From JAEULH01 sp034382075 (GTDB lineage: Bacteria; Pseudomonadota; Alphaproteobacteria; Rhodospirillales; Defluviicoccaceae), in contig JAXMOZ010000006.1 of assembly GCA_034382075.1 (NCBI GenBank), positions 1-64,000 of the forward strand: 64,000 nt of DNA, in the 5' to 3' direction. Shown one piece after another: positions 43,238-51,281 of the stretch. The notes under the pieces are model-generated. The model saw only the letters and a program-made list of their open reading frames with translations, was not told where the DNA came from and did no database searches. Position 1 is the first letter of the stretch. Each line of letters starts with the position of its first letter. A program made the translations under genes and the position numbers.

Positions 43238-45555
43238 GGCGTCTTCCTCGGCCGGGGAACGCCGCCGGGGGCGCTGTTCTGCTGCCGCTGCGGGCGAAGG
43301 CGGATGAGCGCATAGGCGGCAAACGCGGCGACGCCGACGACGACGATCTCGCCCAGCGTGTCGAGGGCGCGGAAGTCGACGAGAATGACGTTGACGATGT
43401 TCCGTCCGTAGGCCTCGGGGACGGCGTGACTGGCGTAGTACTCCGGCAGGTGCTGGCTCGCCGGGACCGTGAGGACGGCGAGGGTGAGCGCGCTCATGAC
43501 GGCGCCGACGCCGAGCGCCAGGAGGGCATCGACCGGGCGGGGGCCGCGCCTGGCGACGCCGGTGTCGCGCAGCCGCGGCAGCTTCGGCAGGACCACGGCG
43601 ATGATGACGACGAACAGGATCTCGACCAGGAGCTGGGTCATGGCGACGTCGGGCGCGCCGTAGAGCAGGAAGATCATCGCCACGCAGGCGCCGACGGTGC
43701 CGAGCCCGCAGATGGCCGCGAGGCGGGTGCGGGCGACGATGGTGAGCCCGGTCCCGAGAAGCGCAAGCATCACGATCCCCCAGGCCTGGATCGGCACCTC
43801 CACCGCCGGCTCCGGCCACGCCAGGCCGCCGAAATAGGCGAGTGTTCCCCCGGCCGCCACGACGACCACGGCGAACACGGCAAACAGGTAGTGGCGGAGG
43901 ATCCCCGGCTGGATCAGCCGGGTCTGCAGCTTGGCCACGGCAGCGACCCCGTCCATCACCCGGTCGTAGCCGCCGTCGCCGCTGACGCCCAGCGCGTCGA
44001 AGAACGCGGCCACGCCCCGGCGGAGCCTGCGGTGGTAGCGCAGGACGAGGAGCCCAAGGGCGAAGGTGGCGATGCTCAGCACCAGCGGCAGGTTGATGCC
44101 GTGCCACAGCGCGAGCTTCACCGTCTCCGGCGCTCCGAGCACGGCGGTGACCGCAGGCTGAACCAGGAAGTCGCCGACGATCGGCGGAACCAGGCCGAAG
44201 ACGAGGCCCAAGGCGGCGAGCAGAACCGGGCCCGCGAGCATGGCCAGGGGCGCCTCGTGGGGCGCCTGCGGCGTCGGTTTCTGTCGGCCGATGAAGGGCA
44301 GCAGCGCCACGATCGCCGCCAGCGCCACCATGATGGCGTTGGCGATCACCGCCGCCGCGGCAACCAGCACCGGCTCGGACGCCACCGCCAGGGCGCCTTC
44401 GTACTTCAGCTCCTTGCCGATGAAGCCCAGCAGCGGCGGAAAGCCCGCCATGGACAAGGCCGCCGCCATCCCCGCGACGGCTGTGACCGGCATGGCCCGG
44501 AACAGGCCACCCAGGACGTTGGCGTCCCGGCTGCCGCTGCCGTGGTCGACGTTGCCGATCACCAGGAACAGCGCGCACTTGTAGAGCGAGTGGACGATGA
44601 GGAAGGTGATCGCGGCGGCAATGCCGATCCTGTCGTCCGAGCCCAGAAACATGGTGAGCAGGCCCAGCGCCAGCACCGTGGTGTAGGCGAGGACCAGCTT
44701 CAGGTCGGTCTGGCGCAGGGCGATCACCGCCGCCATCACCGCGGTGACCGCGCCGAACAGCGTGAGCGTCCATATCCACACCTCGGTAGAGCCGAGCGTC
44801 GGCTGCAGCCGGGCAAGGAGATAAATGCCGGCCTTCACCATGGTTGCCGAGTGCAGGTAGGCGCTGACCGGCGTCGGCGCGGCCATGGCGTTGGGCAGCC
44901 AGAAGTGGAAGGGGAACTGCGCCGACTTGGTGAAGGCGCCGGCCAGCACCAGGATCAGGATGGCGAGGTAGAGCGGATCGGCGCGGACCTGCTCGCCCCG
45001 CTCGATGAGCTCCGACAGCTCCAGGCTGCCGCCGGCCTCGCCGAGGAGGAGGAAGCCCGCGAGCATGGCAAGCCCGCCCAAGCCGGTAACCAGCAACGCC
45101 TGCAAGGCGTTGCGGCGGGCGCGCGGGTCGTCGTGGTCGAGGCCGATGAGCAGGAACGAGGTGACCGACGTGAGCTCCCAGAACACGAACAGCGTGATCA
45201 GGTTGTCGGCCAAAACGAGGCCCAGCATCGCCACCATGAAGGCGAAGAGGTAGACGAAGAACCGGCCGTAGTAGCGATGGCCGGCGAGATAGGCGCTGGC
45301 GTGCAGGGCGACGAGGGCGCCGATGCCGCTGATCATCAGCGCGAACAGCAGGCTCAGGCCGTCGACGTAGAAGGAGAGGTTGACGCCGATACCGGGCGCC
45401 CAGGGGTAGGCGAGCCGATAGGTTTCGCCGGCTGCGACCGTTGGGACGAGGCTCGCGAACCCGCTCGCCGCCGCAACCGCGGCAACGATCAACAGCCACG
45501 GCGACAGGCGGGTAAGCGGTCCCGCCGGTACGGCCGCCGATCCCGCCGCCGCCAT
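43234..45555 (-). CDS. mnhA: Na+/H+ antiporter subunit A
   Basis: A 773-aa NuoL-like membrane protein. The antiporter core covers about 60-410, with FFVYLFAFMVAMLGLV, LFVFWELTSVTSFLLIGL (conserved Glu near 127) and AQFPFHFWLPNAMAAPTPVSAYLHSA. A C-terminal MrpA-specific part with a DUF4040 domain (GAPDVAMTQLLVEILFVVI, near 635) and an MBH-type segment follows. First gene of the A-B-C-D-E-F-G-usp-usp operon; the 185 bp upstream hold its promoter region and an inverted repeat GGTGGCGCC/GGCGCCACC (45701-45723). Confidence 0.95.
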   Translation of the reverse strand: MAAAGSAAVPAGPLTRLSPWLLIVAAVAAASGFASLVPTVAAGETYRLAYPWAPGIGVNLSFYVDGLSLLFALMISGIGALVALHASAYLAGHRYYGRFFVYLFAFMVAMLGLVLADNLITLFVFWELTSVTSFLLIGLDHDDPRARRNALQALLVTGLGGLAMLAGFLLLGEAGGSLELSELIERGEQVRADPLYLAILILVLAGAFTKSAQFPFHFWLPNAMAAPTPVSAYLHSATMVKAGIYLLARLQPTLGSTEVWIWTLTLFGAVTAVMAAVIALRQTDLKLVLAYTTVLALGLLTMFLGSDDRIGIAAAITFLIVHSLYKCALFLVIGNVDHGSGSRDANVLGGLFRAMPVTAVAGMAAALSMAGFPPLLGFIGKELKYEGALAVASEPVLVAAAAVIANAIMVALAAIVALLPFIGRQKPTPQAPHEAPLAMLAGPVLLAALGLVFGLVPPIVGDFLVQPAVTAVLGAPETVKLALWHGINLPLVLSIATFALGLLVLRYHRRLRRGVAAFFDALGVSGDGGYDRVMDGVAAVAKLQTRLIQPGILRHYLFAVFAVVVVAAGGTLAYFGGLAWPEPAVEVPIQAWGIVMLALLGTGLTIVARTRLAAICGLGTVGACVAMIFLLYGAPDVAMTQLLVEILFVVIIAVVLPKLPRLRDTGVARRGPRPVDALLALGVGAVMSALTLAVLTVPASQHLPEYYASHAVPEAYGRNIVNVILVDFRALDTLGEIVVVGVAAFAAYALIRLRPQRQQNSAPGGVPRPRKTP

Positions 45556-45740
45556 CAGGCCCCGCCCTGGGTCGGCTTTAGGAAGCCGCCGGCGGCAGGC
45601 TGTCTTACCGGTTCGCCCGGACTGTTTTGCAGATCCCGCATCCGCGTAAGAAAGGCGTTAGCGCCGCGCGAGGCAAGGTTTCCGTAGGGCGGCCTTCGGC
45701 GGTGGCGCCGTTCAGGCGCCACCCTGTCGGGCCGGCCGCC

Positions 45741-46094
45741 TCAAGCCGCGTGCGGCCGAGGCCTCTCGCTGCCGCCCGTCTCGCCGAACTCCATGGCCGC
45801 CACCTTGTGGAACCGCTCCAGTTCGGCGTGCAGATCGGGCTCGCTCAGCGTCACGCCGGCATTGGCGAGATCGCCGATCAGCGCCTTCACCATGTGCTGG
45901 TCGCCCGGCTTGACGATGGCCTCGCCGACGACGTCGGTGGCGTAGCCTGCGCTTTCCCGTTCCCCCAGCCCCAGCCGTTCCGCCACCCAAAGGGCGATCA
46001 GCCGGTTGCGGCGGTTGCGGATGACGAAGTCCATTTCCTGGCGCTTGCTGTAGCGGGCTTCATCGACGCGATGAACTTTGCTGAGATCGACCAT
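45741..46094 (-). CDS. DUF1476 protein (alphaproteobacterial F1-ATPase zeta subunit family)
   Basis: A 117-aa protein. RNRRNRLIALWVAERLGLG (about 26-44) and the C-terminal helix SEPDLHAELERFHKVA match DUF1476. In Paracoccus the family member is the zeta subunit, whose N-terminus inhibits ATP hydrolysis by the F1FO-ATPase. Here the N-terminal 25 residues (MVDLSKVHRVDEARYSKRQEM) differ from the usual opening, and a His-rich tail is added. It may therefore be a diverged paralogue rather than the main inhibitor. It starts two bases after a small upstream gene. Confidence 0.75.
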   Translation of the reverse strand: MVDLSKVHRVDEARYSKRQEMDFVIRNRRNRLIALWVAERLGLGERESAGYATDVVGEAIVKPGDQHMVKALIGDLANAGVTLSEPDLHAELERFHKVAAMEFGETGGSERPRPHAA

Positions 46095-46095
46095 T

Positions 46096-46290
46096 TTATA
46101 ACCGTCCTCCGTGTGAGCCGATGTCCGAGAGCCGCTCGTGCAGCGTCTTCGGGTGAGAGCAGTGGGCGTATTCCTGATGCGTCAGGGCGAGGAGCTGGGC
46201 GACGTCGAACGTCTCCATCGCGCTCGGCGCGTGCGAGCCGAGGCCGAGGGTCGCTTCGGGTCGGCTCGATCCGGATCGTCCTTGCAGCAT
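46096..46290 (-). CDS. small hypothetical protein upstream of DUF1476
   Basis: A 64-aa frame ending METFDVAQLLALTHQEYAHC and then SHPKTLHERLSDIGSHGGRL. The last 40 residues look protein-like (ETFDVAQLLAL helix, several His) while the first 24 are basic and low in structure, so the start may be the internal ATG near 46218. Its stop is two bases before the DUF1476 start, which suggests a real upstream partner. Not recognised. Confidence 0.5.
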   Translation of the reverse strand: MLQGRSGSSRPEATLGLGSHAPSAMETFDVAQLLALTHQEYAHCSHPKTLHERLSDIGSHGGRL

Positions 46291-46395
46291 CGTTCATCCC
46301 CATCCGTATGTTTGTGCTTGAGCATGTCGATACACGAGAGATGAGGGACGACGGCTGATCCTCCCAATCGATTTGAGCGCTACTATTGATAGGTT

Positions 46396-47331
46396 TTAGG
46401 TATCAGCGTCTGCCGGCAGAACGGCGACGTCGGCGCCGGCCGCGCCGAGCGCATCGCGGATGTGGGCGGCGAGCGCGGCGTACTCGCTGCCCCGGGCCGA
46501 GAGCCGCCGCCAGACCAGGCCGATGCGGCGGCTCGGCGGCGGCGGCGTAAACGGCCGGACGACGATCTGGCTGTCGTGCAAGGCCTCGGCGCGGACATAG
46601 AGGGAGGGGAGGAAGGTGGCGCCCAGGCCCATTCCCGCCATCTGCCGCAGGGTGTCGAGGCTGGTGGTGGCATAGTCGAGCAGCGCCTTGGCGCCATAGG
46701 CCCGGCACAGGGCGAGCACCTGCGCATGCAGGCTGTGCCCGGGCTCCAGCGCCAGCACGGTGAGGTCGCGGAGGTCGTCCAGGGCAAGGACGTCCTTTGC
46801 CGCCAGCGGATGGCCCTTCGGCAGCGCCAGCCACAGCGGCTCGTCGAACAGCGCCACCGTGCGCAAGGCCTCGCGCCTGAGCGGCAGGGGGAACAGCACG
46901 ACGTCGAGGTCGCCCTCCTCCAGCCGGCGCATCAGGTTCTCCGCTCCCTCCTCGCGGAGGTAGAGCGTGAGGCCGGGGTAGCGCTGGCGGAGGAACGGGA
47001 GGACGTGGGGGAAAAGATAGGGGCCGAGGGAGGGAAGGACGCCCAGCCGCAGCGTGCCTTCGAGGATGTGCCGGCCCTTCTCGGCGAGCTCGGCGATGTC
47101 GCTGACCTCGCGCAGGACCCGGCGCGCCCGCTCGGCGATCTCGGCGCCGAGCGGCGTCATCACCACCCGCCTGCGGCTGCGCTCGACCAGCTGGACCTTG
47201 AGCCGCGCCTCCAGCTCGCCGAGCTGGGTGCTCAGCGTCGGCTGGCTCACATGGCAGATCTCGGCCGCCCGGCGGAAGCTCAGGGTGTCGGCGATGGCGA
47301 CGAGATAGCGGAGCTGGCGGAGCGTGGGCAC
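46396..47331 (-). CDS. OxyR-like LysR-family regulator lacking the peroxidatic cysteine
   Basis: A 311-aa LysR-type regulator with a winged HTH at about 1-60 (LRQLRYLVAIADTLSFRRAAEICHVSQ) and a periplasmic-binding-like effector domain (about 92-300). By sequence it belongs with OxyR: GHSLHAQVLALC at 199-209 aligns with the GHCLRDQAMGFC redox loop of E. coli OxyR. The first Cys is Ser200 here; only C209, matching the resolving Cys208, remains. Disulfide sensing of peroxide in the usual way is not possible. GTG at 47331 starts directly at the HTH; a longer frame to 47418 overlaps the divergent promoter. It is divergent from a thioesterase gene. Confidence 0.87.
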   Translation of the reverse strand: MPTLRQLRYLVAIADTLSFRRAAEICHVSQPTLSTQLGELEARLKVQLVERSRRRVVMTPLGAEIAERARRVLREVSDIAELAEKGRHILEGTLRLGVLPSLGPYLFPHVLPFLRQRYPGLTLYLREEGAENLMRRLEEGDLDVVLFPLPLRREALRTVALFDEPLWLALPKGHPLAAKDVLALDDLRDLTVLALEPGHSLHAQVLALCRAYGAKALLDYATTSLDTLRQMAGMGLGATFLPSLYVRAEALHDSQIVVRPFTPPPPSRRIGLVWRRLSARGSEYAALAAHIRDALGAAGADVAVLPADADT

Positions 47332-47448
47332 GTGGAAACCTCGGAGCGCAACTTCACCCGGCGGCGGTGCATCGATACAAAAGCAGATAATGAGCTTTTC
47401 TGCCCGTCGTTGATGCACAGGCGGGGCGCCAGCCGGAGGACGCTTCAG

Positions 47449-47892
47449 ATGCTGAATACGTTACGCCTTGGGATGGTCGAGACCATCGAGTTCGAGGTGC
47501 CGCGGGAGAAGACTGTTCCCTTTCTCTATCCCGAGTCGGCCGAGTTCCAGGAGTTTCCAGAAGTATTTGCGACCGGCTACATGGTCGGGCTGATGGAGTG
47601 GTGTTGCGTTCGCTCGCTTGCCCCTGCCCTCGAGGAGGGAGAAGGCAGCCTCGGAACCGCGATCAACGTGTCACACATCGCCGCCACGCCGCCCGGCTCC
47701 CGGGTTCAGGTTAAAGCAACCGTCGAGAGCGTCAGGGGCCGAGAGGTAATCTGGCACGTTGTCGCGCGGGACGATCTGGATGTTATCGGGGAAGGTCAGA
47801 TTGGTCGAACGGTCGTCAAGTGGTCCAGCTTCAGCGGGCGGCTCGCTGAGAAGAGCGCTGCAATCGCCAGGATGCGGAACGGCCAGCGCTAA
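47449..47892 (+). CDS. thioesterase family protein (FlK-like hotdog fold)
   Basis: A 147-aa hotdog-fold protein with the family plan of fluoroacetyl-CoA-thioesterase-like enzymes. FATGYMVGLMEWCCVRSLAPAL (about 41-62) forms the central helix with the catalytic-Glu position (E51), and INVSHIAATPPGSRVQVKATVESV (about 73-96) the following strands with the conserved His. Likely hydrolyses a short acyl-CoA; substrate unknown. ATG at 47449 follows GGAGGA by 8 bp. It is divergent from the LysR-type regulator, a typical regulator-target pair. Confidence 0.82.
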   Translation: MLNTLRLGMVETIEFEVPREKTVPFLYPESAEFQEFPEVFATGYMVGLMEWCCVRSLAPALEEGEGSLGTAINVSHIAATPPGSRVQVKATVESVRGREVIWHVVARDDLDVIGEGQIGRTVVKWSSFSGRLAEKSAAIARMRNGQR

Positions 47893-48006
47893 GGCTGCAG
47901 CCGCTCCCAAGACGAACATGTCTACGGAAACTCGAAGGTTCTGAGCCTGGGCGGCGAGCTCAGCCGTGGAAAGCTGCTCTTGGTGCGCCGCCGCGACTGT
48001 CTCCGC

Positions 48007-48202
48007 GCGATCTCGGCGCCGAGCGGCGTCATCACCACCCGCCTGCGGCTGCGCTCGACCAGCTGGACCTTCAGCCGCGCCTCCAGCTCGCCGAGCTGGT
48101 GCTCAGCGTCGGCTGGCTCACATGGCAGATCTCGGCCGCCCGGCGAAAGCTCAGGGTGTCGGCGATGGCGACGAGATAGCGGAGCTGGCGGAGCGTGGCC
48201 AC
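48007..48202 (-). pseudogene. frameshifted copy of the 5' end of the LysR-type gene
   Basis: 196 bp almost identical to 47135-47331, the first 65 codons (HTH and linker) of the OxyR-like gene. One G is missing where the original has GAGCTGGGTGCTC and the copy GAGCTGGTGCTC, which breaks the frame in the HTH. The GTG start is also kept in altered surroundings. The 369-bp gap 47893-48261 holds only this fragment. Confidence 0.9.
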
Positions 48203-48261
48203 GCGTCACCTCACTGCAACGTCGGGAAGGTCGTGGCCTGCCTTCGCGCTGGGCGGAATGC

Positions 48262-48729
48262 CTAGGCTGCCTTCTGCACCAGGTGCCAGCCGCCGCCGCT
48301 CTCCTCCTTGTTTACCGCAACATCCCCCGCCTGGTCTTCCAGCGCCGCCAAGTCCCGCAGGAAAGCCTGGATGCTGGAACCGCGCTGCATCTGCTCCGCG
48401 CACATGAGCCGGATCATTCTTTCCGCCGCGCCGTCCACCTTGGTCTTCTCTTTCTCCCAACGGGCAACCGTCTGCTCGTCCACCGCAAGCAGCGTTCCAA
48501 GCGCGCGCTGTGACAGGTTCAGGTGGTGCCTCAGGAAGCGGATCTCCCGCCCCATCAGCGTTCTCTTGCCGAACACCAGATGCTCGGCGATGGCGCCAAG
48601 AAGGCCGTCAAGATCGTCGATCCGGACGATCTTTCCCTGAGCGCTCTCCTCGTGCCTGAAACCGTTCACGAGGTACACATTATCGAGGCCACACTCGGTG
48701 AGAGTGATAGAGACGGCCCACAGCGTCAC
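48262..48729 (-). CDS. XRE-type helix-turn-helix regulator
   Basis: A 155-aa protein. A 50-residue N-terminal part (VYLVNGFRHEESAQGKIVRI) leads to a helix-turn-helix at about 60-95, with GREIRFLRHHLNLSQRALGTLL and VDEQTVARWEK. The layout recalls antitoxin-like regulators of the MqsA/HigA kind, but the usual zinc-binding CxxC pair is absent and no toxin gene is adjacent. GTG at 48729 is the only good start, preceded by AGAGGA. It borders an AT-richer patch and is probably part of an acquired remnant. Confidence 0.75.
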   Translation of the reverse strand: MTLWAVSITLTECGLDNVYLVNGFRHEESAQGKIVRIDDLDGLLGAIAEHLVFGKRTLMGREIRFLRHHLNLSQRALGTLLAVDEQTVARWEKEKTKVDGAAERMIRLMCAEQMQRGSSIQAFLRDLAALEDQAGDVAVNKEESGGGWHLVQKAA

Positions 48730-49106
48730 AATCCTCTAGAGCAATGTAATCGGGCTCTGTGAATCTTGTGGCGAGCATTCTGGCAAGTGTTATTTCCGGA
48801 TGCGCATAAAGTTTACTATGAACGGCGATCAGGGCAGTACCCAAGATCAACCGTGCAGAATACCAGGATAGTGATGCTTAGGAACCTAGTACGATCCATG
48901 GGATCTATGTTCTTGAATGCGCATGATGAAGTAACAAGAAGGTACAAAGTTCTAAAAGGTAAGGTTGGAAAGGATATACTTGCGAATGGTCATAGCTCGA
49001 ACCCTGCTACGTAGCAGCGTTTGCGTGGTATAAACTTGATGTAAATTTTAGGACACGGCGCATTGACCCCAAGTTCAAGCTAGCTAGACTGCATATATTA
49101 TTACTT
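48730..49106. other. AT-richer patch without a convincing gene
   Basis: Base composition drops clearly here (for example GATATACTTGCGAATGGTC, GTAAATTTTAGGACAC). An 82-codon plus frame (48766-49014) has no ribosome site and no family look. A short frame VASILASVISGCA with stop at about 48772-48813 resembles the start of a lipoprotein signal and may be a gene remnant. TTGACC (49063) and TAGACT (49085) could be a promoter for the next frame. Confidence 0.5.
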
Positions 49107-49337
49107 ATGAATAGCTTGGCTAATCCAGATGGTCAGCCACCCATGAGCGTTGCCAAGATGGAGGCCTACTGCGAGAAGATCAACAAGATACTTTGGAATC
49201 CTTCTAAAGCTGATGATCTGTGCGCACGTTCAGCCAGCCTTGTGGAGAAAGTCGCGGAGGGAAGGTTCGAGAGAGACACAATCAGAACCCAGGCGGTCAC
49301 TGAACGGGTGGTCGCCCAATGCAAGGAGACCGGGTGA
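49107..49337 (+). CDS. hypothetical small protein
   Basis: A 76-aa frame, MNSLANPDGQPPMSVAKMEA onward, with helical, charged content (FERDTIRTQAVTERVVAQCK) and three Cys. Composition is lower in GC than the neighbours, which suggests transfer. There is no visible ribosome site; a TTGACC-16-TAGACT pair lies just upstream, so the message might be leaderless. I do not recognise it. It ends in the hairpin shared with the rlmI-like gene. Confidence 0.4.
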   Translation: MNSLANPDGQPPMSVAKMEAYCEKINKILWNPSKADDLCARSASLVEKVAEGRFERDTIRTQAVTERVVAQCKETG

Positions 49338-49351
49338 AAGCCGGTCTCCTT
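49323..49351. terminator. shared hairpin between convergent genes
   Basis: Perfect 11-bp stem AAGGAGACCGG / CCGGTCTCCTT (49323-49333, 49341-49351) with a 7-base loop. It covers the 3' ends of the small plus-strand frame and of the methyltransferase gene. No long T run on either side, so efficiency is uncertain. Confidence 0.6.
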
Positions 49352-50555
49352 AATCGAGGTGCAGCGTCAGCGTCTTGAGGTAGGCGCTCTCGGGCAGATG
49401 CGGATGGATCGGGTGGTCCGGCGCCGCTCCGGCGGCGCGGATGATCCGGCCGCTCCGCCCGGCGGCGGCGATGCCGCGGACGACTTCGCCGGCGAACGCC
49501 GCCGCCTCGACATTGTGCGAGCAGGAGGCGGCAAACAGGATCCCGCCCGGCGCCACCACCGCCGCAGCGAGCCGCGCCAGCTTGCGGTAGCCGCGAAGGC
49601 CGGTGGCGAGGTCCTTCCGCGACTTCACGAAGGCCGGCGGGTCGGCGACCACCACCGAGAAGCGCTCGCGCTCCGCGCCGAGGCCTTCGAGCGCCTCGAA
49701 CACCTGGGCCCGGCGGAAGCTGCAGCGGTCGGTGACGTTGTTGGCCGAAGCCGCCCGCGCGGCCAAAGCCAGCGCCGGTTCGGAGGATTCGATCCCGAGC
49801 ACGCCGGAGGCGCCGGCGGCAGCGGCGGCGACGGCGAAGCCGCCGCTGTGGCAATAGGCGTCGAGCAGCCGCCAGCCCTTCGCCAGATGGGCGATGAAGC
49901 TGCGATTGTCGCGCTGGTCGAAGAACCAGCCGGTCTTCTGCCCGGCGAGCAGGTCGGCCGCGTAGACGACGCCGTTCTCGCGAACCTCGACGGGCCCGTC
50001 GAGCCGGCCCTTGGCGAGCGAGACCGACCTCTCCAGGCCCTCGCTCGCCCGCGCCGGCGTGTCGTTGCGCAGGACGATGACCTCGGGGGCGAGCACGGCG
50101 TCCAGCGCCGCCACCACCGCCTCGACGAGAGCGTCGGCGCCGGCGGTATTGGCCTGGACGACCAGCGCGGCGCCGAAGCGGTCCACCACCAGCCCGGGGA
50201 GGCCGTCCGCCTCGGCGTGGATCAGCCGGTAGTACGGCTCGGCGAACAGCCGCTGGCGCAGATCCAGGGCGCGCCGAAGCCTCCCCTCGATGAAGCCGGC
50301 ATCGAGGTCGCGGTCCGGGTTGCGGGCGAACAGGCGGAAGGCGATCAGCGCATGGGGGTTGAAGCTGCCGGTGCCGAGCGGCTTGCCGTCGACCCGGTGG
50401 AGGCTCACGATCGTTCCGGGCGGCAGCGCCTTCGCCTCGGCGTCCATCCGCACCTCGTTGGAGTAGGCCCACGGGTGGCCGTGGCCGATCCGCTTGTCGC
50501 GGCCGGGGAGCAGGTAGATGCGCGGGCGCGGCGAGGTGGGGGCTGACATGTCCAT
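49350..50555 (-). CDS. rlmI: RlmI-type 23S rRNA methyltransferase
   Basis: A 401-aa SAM-dependent enzyme of the RlmI/PUA-methyltransferase family that makes m5C1962 in 23S rRNA of E. coli. An N-terminal PUA domain (about 10-85, with LPGRDKRIGHGHPWAYSNEV), an EEHEE-type middle and a Rossmann-fold domain (about 205-400) follow in order. Motifs are LLAGQKTGWFFDQRDNR, LLDAYCHSGGFAVAAA (SAM loop), VVVADPPAFVKSRKD and FAASCSHNV (motif with the catalytic Cys). Two close ATG codons (50555 and 50549) can serve as start. Confidence 0.88.
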   Translation of the reverse strand: MDMSAPTSPRPRIYLLPGRDKRIGHGHPWAYSNEVRMDAEAKALPPGTIVSLHRVDGKPLGTGSFNPHALIAFRLFARNPDRDLDAGFIEGRLRRALDLRQRLFAEPYYRLIHAEADGLPGLVVDRFGAALVVQANTAGADALVEAVVAALDAVLAPEVIVLRNDTPARASEGLERSVSLAKGRLDGPVEVRENGVVYAADLLAGQKTGWFFDQRDNRSFIAHLAKGWRLLDAYCHSGGFAVAAAAAGASGVLGIESSEPALALAARAASANNVTDRCSFRRAQVFEALEGLGAERERFSVVVADPPAFVKSRKDLATGLRGYRKLARLAAAVVAPGGILFAASCSHNVEAAAFAGEVVRGIAAAGRSGRIIRAAGAAPDHPIHPHLPESAYLKTLTLHLD

Positions 50556-50663
50556 CCGTCTGCAGGGGAGCGACCTTGTAGACCGCGCCGGCCCCGGGCT
50601 CAACGCGCGAAGCCGTTCAGTTGCCGAGCGCACCCGCGACTTACAGGAGATCAGGGCGGGACG

Positions 50664-51281
50664 TCAGGCGACAGCCTCCAGGATCGCGTCACAGAAGGTG
50701 TTGAAGCTGCGAGAGGACGAGCGCTCACGTTCGATCAAAGGGCCGAGCCTGTGTGCCAGCTCAACCTTGCGCAGCCCAGTCTTGAAGTAGCCACACCGCT
50801 GGAGCACGCGCTCGAAAGCCTCCCAGGCTCCTTGTATGGCGTCAGGATCGCGGTACTTCTTGCTCCGGTTGATCCGGTTGCCGACCCTTGGGTAAGCAGC
50901 GCACACCGCCTGCCAGTCGCCAAAGTACCATGACTCCAGTTCTTCAACGACGATGCGATTGACCACCTGCCAAGAGCCGCTACGCGGTGTGCTGCGGGTC
51001 GAGAGCCCGGAACGCCGCGCCATATCCTCAAGACGTCGCTTCAGGTTGTGACAATCTTCATCATCCCGATCGACCACGACGACGACTCGATGGTCCGCAG
51101 GAAGCCAAGCGGCATAAGCCCGAAGGCGCGCCTCAAGCTTGTCGAGCAAATCTGCTTTGCCCTGGAACGGGTGGACCTTGAACGTAGATCTTCCGATCAA
51201 CAGGCGGTCCAGGAGCTCGCTGAGAAACGCCTCCATCGGAGGCTCTTCGACGAGCACTTCAAGATGACACGCCGCCGTCAT
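50664..51281 (-). CDS. DUF4276 Toprim-like protein, partner of the AAA ATPase
   Basis: A 205-aa protein of DUF4276. The acidic pattern of a Toprim-type nuclease is present: LVEEPPMEAFL with E12, and VVVVVDRDDEDCHNL with D71 and D73. Its ATG at 51281 overlaps the stop of the upstream AAA ATPase gene (ATGA), so the two are made together. ATPase plus Toprim-like pairs are a repeated theme of phage-defence systems (OLD/Gabija/PARIS-like), and DUF4276 is often found this way. The exact system cannot be named from sequence alone. Confidence 0.82.
   Translation of the reverse strand: MTAACHLEVLVEEPPMEAFLSELLDRLLIGRSTFKVHPFQGKADLLDKLEARLRAYAAWLPADHRVVVVVDRDDEDCHNLKRRLEDMARRSGLSTRSTPRSGSWQVVNRIVVEELESWYFGDWQAVCAAYPRVGNRINRSKKYRDPDAIQGAWEAFERVLQRCGYFKTGLRKVELAHRLGPLIERERSSSRSFNTFCDAILEAVA

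Noticed and set aside
43426..45687. Long open frame on the plus strand opposite mnhA
   Set aside because: Its product is Arg/His/Gly/Gln-rich low-complexity sequence, as expected from the complement of a high-GC membrane protein gene; mnhA on the other strand has full family motifs.
48766..49014. 82-codon plus-strand frame in the AT-richer patch
   Set aside because: No ribosome site, mixed composition and no family resemblance; it overlaps a likely gene remnant in another frame.
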